A DNA stretch of 64,000 bases, taken from positions 62,001 to 126,000 of the IMG/VR virus record IMGVR_UViG_3300042691_023183, one strand, 5' to 3'. A program made the translations under genes and the position numbers. The notes beneath the pieces are model-generated. The model saw nothing but the letters and a program-made list of their open reading frames with translations, ran no database searches and was not told where the DNA came from. Every line of letters starts with the position of its first letter. The stretch's first letter is position 1. Positions 34,670 to 43,053 of this stretch are shown piece after piece. This stretch comes from a virus.

Positions 34670-35929
34670 ATGTCATTACATTCAAGGGTTATTTTAAATA
34701 TGATATCAAAAAATATAGAAGTTACACTATACGGTAAAAAAATTGATACCGCAAACATTCTTAGCGTTGCTGATGCAAAGATAATACGTGACAACAAGAT
34801 TAAAAGAAATATATATGCAAACATTGTAATCATTACAGGAGTAACCGGTCAGGACGGTAGTCATATGGTTGATTATCTTTTGGAACACACAGATGCTATT
34901 ATATTTGGTGGTGTGCGTAGATTAAGTGTTTATAATCATACCAATCTGGCTCACATCAATTCTGATAGATTTTTCTTGGTCAATTTTGATCTTACCGATT
35001 CACATTCAATTGGACAGTTTATCGAAAAAATGCGGCCTGATTACTTTATCAACTTCGCTGCACAGAGTTTTGTTGCAAGTAGTTGGGATTTTCCACGACA
35101 AACTTGGGAAACCAATTGTACTGCGGTACTAGACATTCTTGAAGCAATTCGTTTGTATCGACCAAGTTGTAGGTTCTATAACGCCGGTTCATCAGAAGAG
35201 TTTGGCAATGTTTCATACTCTCCACAAGACGAAACACATCCTCTCAAACCTCGTAGTCCATACGGTGCTAGCAAAGCCGCAGCAAGACAGATTGTAAAGG
35301 TATATCGTGACAGTTATAACCTATATGCAATTCAAAGTTGGTTGTTTAACCACGAAGGAACACGTCGTGGTGAAGAGTTTGTAACACGTAAGATATCAAA
35401 GAACGTTGCCCGTATATCAGAAGAACTAAACGAAGGTAAAGTTCCAACACCAATCGAACTTGGTAACGTGTATGCCAAACGTGACTGGAGCGATAGTGAA
35501 GACTTTGTTCAATGTGTGTGGATGATGTTGAACCAAGAAAAGTATCGTAAAGAATTAGACTCCAAGTTGTATACTGGTTTGATGTATACGAAAGATGCTA
35601 TTGAGTCTTTGAAGGAATATGTGTTGTCTAGTAACGAGACTCACACAATCAAAGAGTTTGTTGAACTGTCATTTAAGTCTTTAAACATTCATGGTCATTG
35701 GGAAGGTACTGATATCAATGAAAAGTTTATTCAAAATGATACCAATAACGTACTTGTTTCCATCAATAGTAACTTTTATAGACCAGCCGAAGTGGAACTT
35801 CTATTGGGTGACAGTACCCAGTTTAGAAATGATTTCAACTGGACTCCCAAGACATCGTTTAACGAGTTGGTACAAAAAATGGTAAAACACGATCATTATT
35901 TGAGATGTAAAGCGTATCTAAACAAGTAA
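34670..35929 (+). CDS. gmd: GDP-mannose 4,6-dehydratase
   Basis: It converts GDP-mannose to GDP-4-keto-6-deoxymannose, the precursor of GDP-fucose, rhamnose or perosamine. About 40 extra N-terminal residues precede GVTGQDGSHMVDYLL (NAD(P)-binding glycines). NFAAQSFV, YGASKAAARQI (YxxxK catalytic pair), NHEGTRRGEEFVTRK and GNVYAKRDW match the family. ATG at 34670 or 34700 could be used; neither has a strong ribosome site. It could supply the GT10-type transferase at 12.4 kb. Confidence 0.92.
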   Translation: MSLHSRVILNMISKNIEVTLYGKKIDTANILSVADAKIIRDNKIKRNIYANIVIITGVTGQDGSHMVDYLLEHTDAIIFGGVRRLSVYNHTNLAHINSDRFFLVNFDLTDSHSIGQFIEKMRPDYFINFAAQSFVASSWDFPRQTWETNCTAVLDILEAIRLYRPSCRFYNAGSSEEFGNVSYSPQDETHPLKPRSPYGASKAAARQIVKVYRDSYNLYAIQSWLFNHEGTRRGEEFVTRKISKNVARISEELNEGKVPTPIELGNVYAKRDWSDSEDFVQCVWMMLNQEKYRKELDSKLYTGLMYTKDAIESLKEYVLSSNETHTIKEFVELSFKSLNIHGHWEGTDINEKFIQNDTNNVLVSINSNFYRPAEVELLLGDSTQFRNDFNWTPKTSFNELVQKMVKHDHYLRCKAYLNK

Positions 35930-35934
35930 TACTT

Positions 35935-36336
35935 ATGTCAAACGAAACTTACACACTCTATAACAACACTGTGATGGATCATTTTATGAATCCACGTAAC
36001 ATGGGTGATATTCATGATGCGGATGCTATAGGAGAAGTAGGTGCAGCTGCATGTGGTGATATCATGAAAATCAGTCTTAAAATTGATCCCGAAACACAAA
36101 CGGTGACAGATGCTCGGTTTAAAACATTTGGTTGTGGTAGTGCGATTGCTGCATCCAGTATGGCAACTGAACTAATCAAGGGTCGTAAAATAGATGATCT
36201 ACAATCTAATTTTACCAACGATCAAATAGTTGATGCATTGGGTGGTCTTCCTCCCGTTAAAATTCACTGTAGCGTACTTGCGCATGAAGCATTACAAGCT
36301 GCATTGGATGATTACAAACGACGTAAGGGGTTGTAA
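35935..36336 (+). CDS. iscU: IscU-type Fe-S cluster scaffold
   Basis: 133 residues matching IscU/NifU-N. DHFMNPRNMG lies near the start, ACGD gives C40 and D42, FGCGSAIAASS gives C67, and KIHCSVLAHEAL gives C112. The HscA-recognition motif LPPVK is intact at 105-109. All three cluster cysteines and the assembly aspartate are present, so it should be functional with the host HscA/HscB and cysteine desulfurase. It could support Fe-S enzymes such as the phage nuclease at 2.8 kb. Rare as a phage gene; it overlaps the next start by 1 nt. Confidence 0.93.
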   Translation: MSNETYTLYNNTVMDHFMNPRNMGDIHDADAIGEVGAAACGDIMKISLKIDPETQTVTDARFKTFGCGSAIAASSMATELIKGRKIDDLQSNFTNDQIVDALGGLPPVKIHCSVLAHEALQAALDDYKRRKGL

Positions 36337-37265
36337 TGAGAGCTTACGTACTGTTTGCGGTAGGACAATCTTATATTGACAAAATACAAATATTAGTAGA
36401 TTATTTATTAAAGTATTCTATTAATAATATTGTTTTGTGTTATTCTGAAGGAGTCGTTAATTTTAGTGATGATCGATTAATATCGATTTATATGTCGATT
36501 CCATATGTGATTGATTTTAATATTCATCCACATGCACCATCGAGTGTACGTAATTGTTATTTAATGAGTTTTAAATCAACTGCGTGTCAACTAGCAATAA
36601 AAAAAACTAATTATGACGAATTTGTATATTTAGATTCTGATGTATTACCCATGCCTAACATTGATACAATGTTTGATGTGTGGTCGAGTCAATGTACTAA
36701 TTTTCCATTGTTAAGCAAATATCCATCAAATGAGATGTTGATTGAAGGCAGACCACTTGTTCTTGATAAAGTATTAAATATACTCGGTATATCGAGAAAC
36801 ATGCAGTGTGTACCATCATTGTGCGCCGGATTTTTCTTTTTTAATCGACAATGTTGGTCATTTATAAACACATGGACATCATTGATTCAGAGTAAACAAT
36901 ATATTGACGTTTTTACAAAACCAGATGAATTTGGAAATTTAGACATGTGTCAATATACAGATGAAGGGCCTATAAACTCACTGTTGTGGCTATATGGTTA
37001 TGATAAATATATTGGACCAATGGTATGGACTTCATTGGGGGAGTGTATAAAATATGTATTAGGTAGTTATCATACATCGATCCCGATCACTTTACATCCC
37101 GATTATCCAAACACTTATGGTTGGACTCCTGATGAATATTCATATCCATACGTAGGAAATGCGTCGGTGTTTCCTATAAATAAAAATGACTTGTTTGCAT
37201 TTCATGCAATCAAGGATTATAAGGAATTTGAATTGGGTATAAAATATGTCGATGAACTTTATTGA
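36336..37265 (+). CDS. GT-A glycosyltransferase-like protein
   Basis: 309 residues. EFVYLDSDVLPMPNI near residue 93 is a clear DxD nucleotide-sugar motif. SLCAGFFFFNRQCW and the late YTDEGPINSLL acidic segment fit nucleotide-diphosphosugar transferases. It directly follows iscU. Composition is AT-rich like the other glycosyltransferase genes. Confidence 0.72.
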   Translation: MRAYVLFAVGQSYIDKIQILVDYLLKYSINNIVLCYSEGVVNFSDDRLISIYMSIPYVIDFNIHPHAPSSVRNCYLMSFKSTACQLAIKKTNYDEFVYLDSDVLPMPNIDTMFDVWSSQCTNFPLLSKYPSNEMLIEGRPLVLDKVLNILGISRNMQCVPSLCAGFFFFNRQCWSFINTWTSLIQSKQYIDVFTKPDEFGNLDMCQYTDEGPINSLLWLYGYDKYIGPMVWTSLGECIKYVLGSYHTSIPITLHPDYPNTYGWTPDEYSYPYVGNASVFPINKNDLFAFHAIKDYKEFELGIKYVDELY

Positions 37266-37423
37266 AATCGATTTGTCATGAACGAAATAAGTCTGTTGTA
37301 AAACTTTTCAATACCACGTTTGGTTACTCTCTTTTTACGTGTAGTGTTTTTGTATCGTTCAATCAAATCATGTGTCAATTCAACTTCAGTGTTATCAACA
37401 ACGATGGTTTGAAACTTAAGCAT
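37259..37423 (-). CDS. Small basic protein of unknown function
   Basis: 54 residues from ATG 37423. The C-terminal half is strongly basic (TTRKKRVTKRG), suggesting nucleic-acid contact. It starts one base after the T-run of the terminator at 37424-37456. The 3' end overlaps the plus-strand glycosyltransferase by 7 nt. Confidence 0.45.
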   Translation of the reverse strand: MLKFQTIVVDNTEVELTHDLIERYKNTTRKKRVTKRGIEKFYNRLISFMTNRFQ

Positions 37424-37456
37424 AAAAAATCCAGATGACAAATAAATATCATCTGG
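37424..37456 (-). terminator. Intrinsic terminator downstream of HNH gene
   Basis: CCAGATGA pairs with TCATCTGG (8 bp), followed on the minus strand by A and six Ts, 25 nt after the HNH stop. The loop contains ATATTTATTT, resembling the recurrent promoter box. Confidence 0.7.
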
Positions 37457-37480
37457 AAATTTTACGTTTAAGATTTTAGA

Positions 37481-38125
37481 TTAATTCACCAAAAAATGTT
37501 TCCAATCTTCGTGTTTAGCTTCCTTGATCAAAGCATAAGCTGGAATTGGTTGTGGAGCAATTGGATTCTTCAATAGAGTTAAACCGGCTTCACTGTTGCT
37601 CTTGTTACCCTTCTTGCTGTTGATGTCTTTTGAACACAACACCAGATTGGTCCAAGTATCCGCACCACCCTTACTACGAGGAACAACGTGATCGACAGTA
37701 GCACTATGACGATCCACCTTTTTGCCAGTGTACTGACAAATACCATTGTCACGGTTGTAAATCGCTTCCTTACTTGGCTTACTCTTGAAATGTTTCACTG
37801 GCATCTTTGCGTAATTGATCGCAATGATAACAGTAGGAACACGGTAAATACGATTGACGCTAGAGATGGTAAGATCCCAACTACGAATAGGCAGTTGCAT
37901 CCAATCGGTCCAACTCACAGGATTCATGCTCTTGGCTTCATCCATGATTGGTTCTCCATTTTCATCAATTTCATAATCAATATCAAGAGCCAATGAAGTG
38001 GGTTTGCCGTTGGTATCATAACCGCAAAGATCGATAATGGCATCTTTGACAGTCTTGAATCCGACTGGCTGCCAGTTTGCATTTAAATTCAAACAAATCG
38101 CTTTATTTACAACGCTTCCATTCAT
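37481..38125 (-). CDS. HNH endonuclease
   Basis: 214 residues. NRDNGICQYTGKKVD, then ATVDHVVPRSKGG, then TWTNLVLCSKDINSKKGNK form the HNH_5-type nuclease core, with the catalytic His in DHVVP. The N-terminal ~110 residues are the family's usual beta region. It is free-standing, between a terminator and a sigma70-like promoter. It lies next to a GIY-YIG gene, as in homing-type or mobile nuclease clusters. Confidence 0.88.
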   Translation of the reverse strand: MNGSVVNKAICLNLNANWQPVGFKTVKDAIIDLCGYDTNGKPTSLALDIDYEIDENGEPIMDEAKSMNPVSWTDWMQLPIRSWDLTISSVNRIYRVPTVIIAINYAKMPVKHFKSKPSKEAIYNRDNGICQYTGKKVDRHSATVDHVVPRSKGGADTWTNLVLCSKDINSKKGNKSNSEAGLTLLKNPIAPQPIPAYALIKEAKHEDWKHFLVN

Positions 38126-38131
38126 AACGTC

Positions 38132-38159
38132 ATCCTATCATCAAATTAAAATAAGTCAA
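38132..38159 (-). promoter_or_regulatory. Sigma70-like promoter for HNH gene
   Basis: On the minus strand: TTGACT, 16 nt, TAGGAT, then only 6 nt to the ATG, implying a leaderless or near-leaderless transcript. The same TTGACT-16-TAGGAT pair precedes the gene at 54220-54417. Confidence 0.5.
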
Positions 38160-38457
38160 TACCTTTTTTATCGTATTCTTCCAACTGTTCGTCCAGCCGT
38201 GGTTTTGCCATGTGAAGGTCTACTTCAAACCATTCGTTTTTGATGGCTTTTGCAAACGGTTTCATGGTTTCCTTGATGCGTTTTTCTGCTTCAAGGTATT
38301 TGGGGTGAAAAATCGAATACACCAACCGATAATTTCTATACGGACTTGCCGTTTGATAGTTATTCAAACGAGCGTCAAGGTCTTTAGTAACACCTACTTT
38401 GACCCATCCCGGAAAGTTTTCATTGGTTATGATGTATAAGTATCCACCCACCGACAT
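38146..38457 (-). CDS. GIY-YIG-type nuclease domain protein (T5orf172/MUG113-like)
   Basis: 103 residues. GGYLYIITNENFPGWVKVGV is the variant GIY-YIG start, followed by DLDARLNNYQTASPY and a helix with AEKRIKE. The conserved Arg (ARL) and a later Glu (NEWFEV) fit the catalytic set. Probably a small endonuclease or nicking domain. Confidence 0.75.
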   Translation of the reverse strand: MSVGGYLYIITNENFPGWVKVGVTKDLDARLNNYQTASPYRNYRLVYSIFHPKYLEAEKRIKETMKPFAKAIKNEWFEVDLHMAKPRLDEQLEEYDKKGIDLF

Positions 38458-38468
38458 GTGGATACATA

Positions 38469-39083
38469 TTAGACAATTTCGTCAACCAAACCGTATTTTA
38501 CACATTCTTCTGCGTTCAAATAGGTATCATGTTTGAGTATTTCTATCAAATCTGACTCTGGAATCTTGGTGTGTTCAAGGTATATCTTCTTGATACAAGT
38601 CATCAAAAGTTCCATGTTTTCATATTCTTCTTTGATAATTTCGTAATTACCCCATATACCGCCACTCAGTTGATGTATCATCATAAACGCATTTTTGCGT
38701 ATGTATCTTTTATGTGCAACCACACTAATTAACGTCGCTGCACTTGCACAAAATCCTTCGACGGTGGAATGTATTGGAACCTTTGAACTTTTTATACGGT
38801 CAACTGCGCTGAAAGCGCTAAACACTTCTCCACCTTCACTATTAACAAATAATTCTATTGGTGGTGTGATTGGAAGATTATAATGTATGTTTAACAATCG
38901 AATTGATTTGACTGTAGCGTCCAATTGTCGATTGAAGGTGTATATACTTTGTCGGGTCACATCATCGTAGAAGAAAATTTGATTACTACTGATGTTGATA
39001 GTATCTTTGGATGGTTTAGTGGAATCACTTTCAGTATCATCATCGGTCATTAAGTACACTGGCGTATAAGTCTTTTTTGTCAT
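38469..39083 (-). CDS. clpP: ClpP-like serine protease
   Basis: 204 residues from ATG 39083 (alternative starts at 39101 and 39050). ELFVNSEGGEVFSAF matches the substrate-binding strand. GFCASAATLISVV carries the nucleophile Ser114, AFMMIHQLSGG has His137, and KHDTYLNAEECVKYGLVDEI supplies Asp186. The triad is complete. Phage ClpP homologues are often prohead proteases, but a non-structural proteolysis role with host ClpX is equally possible. It overlaps the upstream small zinc gene by 44 nt. Confidence 0.9.
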   Translation of the reverse strand: MTKKTYTPVYLMTDDDTESDSTKPSKDTINISSNQIFFYDDVTRQSIYTFNRQLDATVKSIRLLNIHYNLPITPPIELFVNSEGGEVFSAFSAVDRIKSSKVPIHSTVEGFCASAATLISVVAHKRYIRKNAFMMIHQLSGGIWGNYEIIKEEYENMELLMTCIKKIYLEHTKIPESDLIEILKHDTYLNAEECVKYGLVDEIV

Positions 39084-39252
39084 AAACATTATTTGATTCA
39101 CCGTTTAATAAATATACTTTATCAGTATGAAATCCCAATAATATCTCTTCTAACTGTAAATGTCTGTAATCGTCATCACAAATACAGCACATTTTTATTA
39201 AAGATCCAGATTTTTTAGTAGGAGCGTGACAACATGTACAAAAAAACTTCAT
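39040..39252 (-). CDS. Small cysteine-rich (zinc-finger-like) protein
   Basis: 70 residues from ATG 39252. MKFFCTCCHAPTKKSG and MCCICDDDYR place two CxxC-like pairs about 18 residues apart, a plausible zinc knuckle. A shared 12-mer (TATAGTTACACC, minus strand) about 60 nt upstream also occurs at the promoter at 41484, suggesting the two are co-regulated. Confidence 0.55.
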   Translation of the reverse strand: MKFFCTCCHAPTKKSGSLIKMCCICDDDYRHLQLEEILLGFHTDKVYLLNGESNNVYDKKDLYASVLNDR

Positions 39253-39324
39253 ACATGTTAAAGTATAAAGTTTTGATATCAAGGTTGTGAACGTAATTGA
39301 TTTGTCACCGGTGTAACTATATTG

Positions 39325-39978
39325 TCACAATAGATAATTACCCAGTTGTTCTTCAGGATCGCCTGTAAAGATATAATGCCATGTATATTCTAATATACGA
39401 CCACTTACATACGCGTCCGATTTGGTAAAATACTCTATTTTTCCAGTGTAAAGATCTTTATCAATCGTAGTTGTTTCCAACCAATTTATAATTTGTTTAT
39501 AAAACTCGATTGGATGACGTAACACATAGTTTTTTGACACCAAAAACTGTGCATGACCTAAAAAAGTCAACGTGTGCGGTATTGGAAATTCACCAAATAC
39601 CTGTTTCCACGGAGTTTCAATCCACAATTCATAACTTTTACGATAGTTTCTCTCATTATCTTCAAAATCATTTATTATACTGATATATTGTTCATCAAAT
39701 CTACGAGTATTAATGTTCATAAACTCGTTGTTCCAATTCAAATTATTGGCAATATACCACGTTGGATAATCTTGATGATAAGAGTTTTCATGACCGTGTA
39801 CAAACAACATACGGTCAGGTAAATTGTTGTAGTTATCAATAATAAAACGAATGTAGGACCACGCTTCGTTTCCTACATTCGCTGTATTTTCTTTGTTTAT
39901 AATTGTATACGGATCTTTGAGCTTGTTAACCCAATTTACGTTATCGTTATATCTAGATACAATTATATGTTTATTCAT
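39325..39978 (-). CDS. DUF3431-like protein (glycan-modification associated)
   Basis: 217 residues from ATG 39978. HIIVSRYNDNVNWVNKL, NVGNEAWSYIRFIIDNYNNL and MLFVHGHENSYHQ match the DUF3431 family, found in glycosyltransferase loci of fungi, bacteria and phages. No biochemical role is established. It overlaps nothing but follows the phosphoesterase gene by a few bases. Confidence 0.65.
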   Translation of the reverse strand: MNKHIIVSRYNDNVNWVNKLKDPYTIINKENTANVGNEAWSYIRFIIDNYNNLPDRMLFVHGHENSYHQDYPTWYIANNLNWNNEFMNINTRRFDEQYISIINDFEDNERNYRKSYELWIETPWKQVFGEFPIPHTLTFLGHAQFLVSKNYVLRHPIEFYKQIINWLETTTIDKDLYTGKIEYFTKSDAYVSGRILEYTWHYIFTGDPEEQLGNYLL

Positions 39979-39983
39979 GATTA

Positions 39984-40724
39984 TTACCATCTACTAATGT
40001 CAATAGAAGATTTAATCTCCAATTTACCATTACTATATATCACATAATCTCTGTTGTGTGTATCCAAACACAGATTTTCACTGGTCAATCCGTTCTCGGT
40101 ATAATTCTTCCAAGTTGGCGTTGGTTGTGGAGTGTGTCCAAAGATTTGTTTTACACCCGGAATGCCTTCGAATTCAGCAAAGTCACACCATACAATTCCA
40201 CCATACTTGTTTATGCCACCACGACTGTATCCGGCATGAAACATTTCATGAATTTGAGGACGGTTTTCAAACGCATTTCTCAATGCAAATTTAGACTCTT
40301 CCTTCAACCATGTGTTGATATCACGTTCACCGATGCAGTTCTTTTTATAGAAATATCGGTGGACACCAGCGTGACTACAAAGAATATCATCCAACCAATG
40401 ATACATCTTGATCTTCTTCCAATGATCACGTGTCATCACTGTATTGATTAAATACTCTTTGTCTTCGTTATAGCCAGAACAACGATAGTTACGATCACGT
40501 GTACCATACATGATATCGTGATTGCCCATAAGATGAATACGGTTTGGTTGTTCAATTGAACGTACCAACCATTCAGCCATTACGAGATTACGTTCTGGTG
40601 TATCACCAAAATCATCAAAGTAGTCACCCAAGAAAATAATTTCATCAGGCGATTCCTCCTTGATAATGTTGTCCACCAACTTCCATCTAAGATGGATGTC
40701 AGATATAATAAGTGTTCTTTTCAT
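39984..40724 (-). CDS. Calcineurin-like metallophosphoesterase
   Basis: 246 residues with all five motifs: LIISDIHL, IFLGDYFDDFGD, HLMGNHD, LCSHAGVH and FGHTPQP. It binds two metal ions and hydrolyses phosphomonoesters or diesters. Substrate unknown; in large phages such genes may act as Ser/Thr phosphatases or nucleotide phosphatases. Its start overlaps the 40-residue gene's stop (ATGA). Confidence 0.9.
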   Translation of the reverse strand: MKRTLIISDIHLRWKLVDNIIKEESPDEIIFLGDYFDDFGDTPERNLVMAEWLVRSIEQPNRIHLMGNHDIMYGTRDRNYRCSGYNEDKEYLINTVMTRDHWKKIKMYHWLDDILCSHAGVHRYFYKKNCIGERDINTWLKEESKFALRNAFENRPQIHEMFHAGYSRGGINKYGGIVWCDFAEFEGIPGVKQIFGHTPQPTPTWKNYTENGLTSENLCLDTHNRDYVIYSNGKLEIKSSIDISRW

Positions 40725-40843
40725 TTCTTCTTCTTGGGTCTTCCCCAGTCAATTTTATCGTAGTTTTTATCATAGACGCTTTTCTTAACTGGACGAGGAG
40801 CGTCACCTTTTCCGTTTTGTCCTGAACTATTGGAGTCCTTCAT
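40721..40843 (-). CDS. 40-residue conserved small phage protein
   Basis: It encodes MKDSNSSGQNGKGDAPRPVK and ends NYDKIDWGRPKKKK. The NGKGDAPRPV...YDKNYDKIDW pattern recurs in many large phages as a short ORF of unknown role. It overlaps the upstream nucleotidyltransferase-like gene by 17 nt and the phosphoesterase start by 4 nt, supporting translation. Confidence 0.7.
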   Translation of the reverse strand: MKDSNSSGQNGKGDAPRPVKKSVYDKNYDKIDWGRPKKKK

Positions 40844-41465
40844 ATGCATGATCTGCTGTGTGTTTTTTGTTGTTTTGTATATCTTTGGTTATTGCATCAA
40901 AAAATTTATTGATTTCACTGTGAGGTAATTTGAATCCAAGACGTGCATATTTCATGCACCGTGACATTACATTTGTTCCATTTGAAATTCTATTCAAATA
41001 AAAGGTTCTGTCTTCTATACATTGTATTACATTTTGTTCCAAATATAAATGTCTGCCATCATATGCAAGTTGACAGATATTGATATCAAAATCATCCAAA
41101 AGGTTGCATGGATTATCATAGTACTTTCGGGTAATCAATTGAAGTTTGTAACTTCGATCCATGTATTTGATAAATACATTTTTTGCGTATGCACTATCAG
41201 AATCAGTTACATAAAGAAACTGTTTTCCTTCATAATTTGATTTGATTTTAAAAAGATAATCATCAAACTGTTGTTTGTTTTTAAAGAAAATATCAATATC
41301 GGTGGTCATTGGAAGTCCCAATTTAGTTCTCAACAACGATCCACCGGCAATCCATGGTCCATCTTCTTCAAGTTTAGGTAGAATCTCTACAAGATATTCT
41401 ATCTCCGTTATTTTTTCATATTTTGCAGTCAGTGTAACCAACGGTACCTTGAAATAATTTGGCAT
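40827..41465 (-). CDS. Poly(A) polymerase/CCA-type nucleotidyltransferase-like protein
   Basis: 212 residues. WIAGGSLLRTKLG followed by TTDIDIFFKN is the GGS...DxD core of the NTase fold. LDDFDINICQLAYDG supplies a likely third acidic strand. It may transfer nucleotides to RNA or act as a toxin-like NTase; the RNA-repair genes nearby make an RNA substrate attractive, but that is inference. It has an AGGAG ribosome site and a strong sigma70-like promoter. Confidence 0.72.
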   Translation of the reverse strand: MPNYFKVPLVTLTAKYEKITEIEYLVEILPKLEEDGPWIAGGSLLRTKLGLPMTTDIDIFFKNKQQFDDYLFKIKSNYEGKQFLYVTDSDSAYAKNVFIKYMDRSYKLQLITRKYYDNPCNLLDDFDINICQLAYDGRHLYLEQNVIQCIEDRTFYLNRISNGTNVMSRCMKYARLGFKLPHSEINKFFDAITKDIQNNKKHTADHAYEGLQ

Positions 41466-41483
41466 GATATCTCCTATGGTGTA

Positions 41484-41512
41484 ACTATAGAGGATAAAAA
41501 CTTGACTGTCAA
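41484..41512 (-). promoter_or_regulatory. Consensus sigma70-type promoter
   Basis: On the minus strand: TTGACA, 17 nt, TATAGT, then 18 nt including AGGAG to the ATG at 41465. The best host-type promoter seen in the window. Confidence 0.8.
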
Positions 41513-41520
41513 CCGAATAT

Positions 41521-41709
41521 TCAGATTTCTTTGGTGTTCATTTCTGACGCACACGTTACACAGAGTTGCCCTGCACCTTCGATGTAGTTAGTTCTAAAAT
41601 CAATGTGCATGGAACGAGGAACGTCAGTTTCTGCGTCACACATGATGCATGTTTCGTTTTGTTCGACTTTGAAGTCGCCTTTTTCAAGTTTAGTAACTGT
41701 ATTGTTCAT
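41521..41709 (-). CDS. Small zinc-ribbon protein
   Basis: 62 residues from ATG 41709. CIMCDAE near residue 22 and LCVTCASEM near 50 give two CxxC pairs spaced for a zinc ribbon. The role is unknown; it may bind RNA or DNA. It directly follows the small membrane protein gene. Confidence 0.6.
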   Translation of the reverse strand: MNNTVTKLEKGDFKVEQNETCIMCDAETDVPRSMHIDFRTNYIEGAGQLCVTCASEMNTKEI

Positions 41710-41714
41710 ATTGT

Positions 41715-42053
41715 TTATTTCCAAATAACTTGTAATGCCACAATAAGACCACTTAATGCAATCAGTACAAGAGTTTTAAGGTTAATTTTCTCATTAAAAT
41801 ATATCTGGGTCAATAATGTAAACATCACAATTCCAATACTGAATGTAAGAATACGATTTGGCCACATCTTACCATCAAAATGTTCACTGATCAGTTTTAC
41901 AGAGTAAATAGATAGTAACGTGTTTGGTATGCTAAACAATACCAACCAGTTTTGGTACTTTTTATACCACTCTGCAATGAATTGACCATATAACTGATGC
42001 CATCCGATAACGTATACAAAAGTTAATATTCCGATTCCAAGTAGTAGTTTCAT
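41715..42053 (-). CDS. Small multi-pass membrane protein
   Basis: 112 residues with about four hydrophobic segments: LLLGIGILTFVYVIGW at the start, LVLFSIPNTLLSIY, ILTFSIGIVMFTLL and TLVLIALSGLIVAL. Size and topology are like a small multidrug-type or EamA half-unit transporter, but no signature residues allow a call. It overlaps the upstream gene by 4 nt. Confidence 0.6.
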   Translation of the reverse strand: MKLLLGIGILTFVYVIGWHQLYGQFIAEWYKKYQNWLVLFSIPNTLLSIYSVKLISEHFDGKMWPNRILTFSIGIVMFTLLTQIYFNEKINLKTLVLIALSGLIVALQVIWK

Positions 42054-42295
42054 TTAATTATAAACATAGGAGTAGTATCTCCCAACCACGCATCTGCTTG
42101 ATTATATTCGTGGTATTCTTCTGCTTGTTCATACGTCATGTCATGTGTCATCAGTTTACGAATGACCTTTTCACGATCATAAATCACCACCATTTCACGC
42201 ATTTTACCATATGCGATACCTTCAATACAATCATCAAATCCATCCATAACTAGAAGATGATTAGACTCAATCATTTCTTTAATAAGTTCGTTCAT
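42050..42295 (-). CDS. Conserved small phage protein (MDGFDDCIEG family)
   Basis: 81 residues. LLVMDGFDDCIEGIAYG followed by VVIYDREKVIRKLM and a YEQAEEYHEYN end matches a widespread phage/bacterial small-protein family without known function. No membrane segment. Confidence 0.65.
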   Translation of the reverse strand: MNELIKEMIESNHLLVMDGFDDCIEGIAYGKMREMVVIYDREKVIRKLMTHDMTYEQAEEYHEYNQADAWLGDTTPMFIIK

Positions 42296-42337
42296 TCAAT
42301 TAAGTTATCACATCCATATCGTCTTGTAAAGTGTTAT

Positions 42338-42351
42338 CTATTTATTATAAA
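42338..42351 (+). promoter_or_regulatory. TATTTATT-type promoter box
   Basis: CTATTTATTATAAA, immediately before the ATG at 42352. The same sequence precedes the Asn/Gly-rich lipoprotein gene on the other strand at 44948-44962, which encodes the facing envelope protein. Confidence 0.5.
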
Positions 42352-43053
42352 ATGAACAGACGACTATTAAATAAACATGGTAAATCCAAGAACAACGTCA
42401 AAATTAGTATTTTGAATAAAGATACTTCGGATGTTGACCCGCAACCAATTGTAAAAACGGAACCTGTCGTCAAAAAATCGTGGATGTGGCGAATACTTGG
42501 TTGGTTTACAGTAAAGTTTGTTCAGTTTGTCAAGTGGGTATGGAGTTACCCAAAGAGATTCATTAAATGGTTGGCAGCAATGATCTTAATGTGGCTTTTA
42601 AGTTTTTTACCGTTCAAATTGCCTAATTTACCGTTTCTTCCACTGCCGGTACAACAATCTAAACCACAAGAGAATAAAAAGGAAGAAAAGAAAGAAGATC
42701 CTAAGAAGGAACAATCAACACCAACCGATCAAACAAAAACAAACGTAGTAACGACCACGGTTACAAACACAGTAACTCAAACTAATATAGTGACACAAAC
42801 AAATTACGTTACTGAAACCAAATACATAACCAATTTTGTTGTACAACCAATCGTTGTAACTAATACAGTGATAAAAGAGGTTCCTGTCGTTGTTACAAAT
42901 GTATTGGTGATTAAAAATGGTATATCTGATACCAGCACTAATGGTGCAAAAAATAAGGTAATGAATGGTCCAGCATTTTATTTTACTGACGATTTCAATA
43001 CCTTATTACAAAACCAACAACAGAATCCTGTTAGAGGTCAACGTGTTAATTAA
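42352..43053 (+). CDS. Membrane-anchored Thr/Val/Asn-repeat protein
   Basis: 233 residues. A basic N-terminus precedes a hydrophobic segment at about residues 65-95 (WLAAMILMWLLSFLPF). A Lys/Glu-rich linker follows, then repeats of VTNT/TNIVTQT/TNYVTE over about 130-190. The repeats recall extracytoplasmic spacer or fibre regions. Together with the facing lipoprotein gene it may form a surface pair; the function is unknown. Confidence 0.6.
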   Translation: MNRRLLNKHGKSKNNVKISILNKDTSDVDPQPIVKTEPVVKKSWMWRILGWFTVKFVQFVKWVWSYPKRFIKWLAAMILMWLLSFLPFKLPNLPFLPLPVQQSKPQENKKEEKKEDPKKEQSTPTDQTKTNVVTTTVTNTVTQTNIVTQTNYVTETKYITNFVVQPIVVTNTVIKEVPVVVTNVLVIKNGISDTSTNGAKNKVMNGPAFYFTDDFNTLLQNQQQNPVRGQRVN

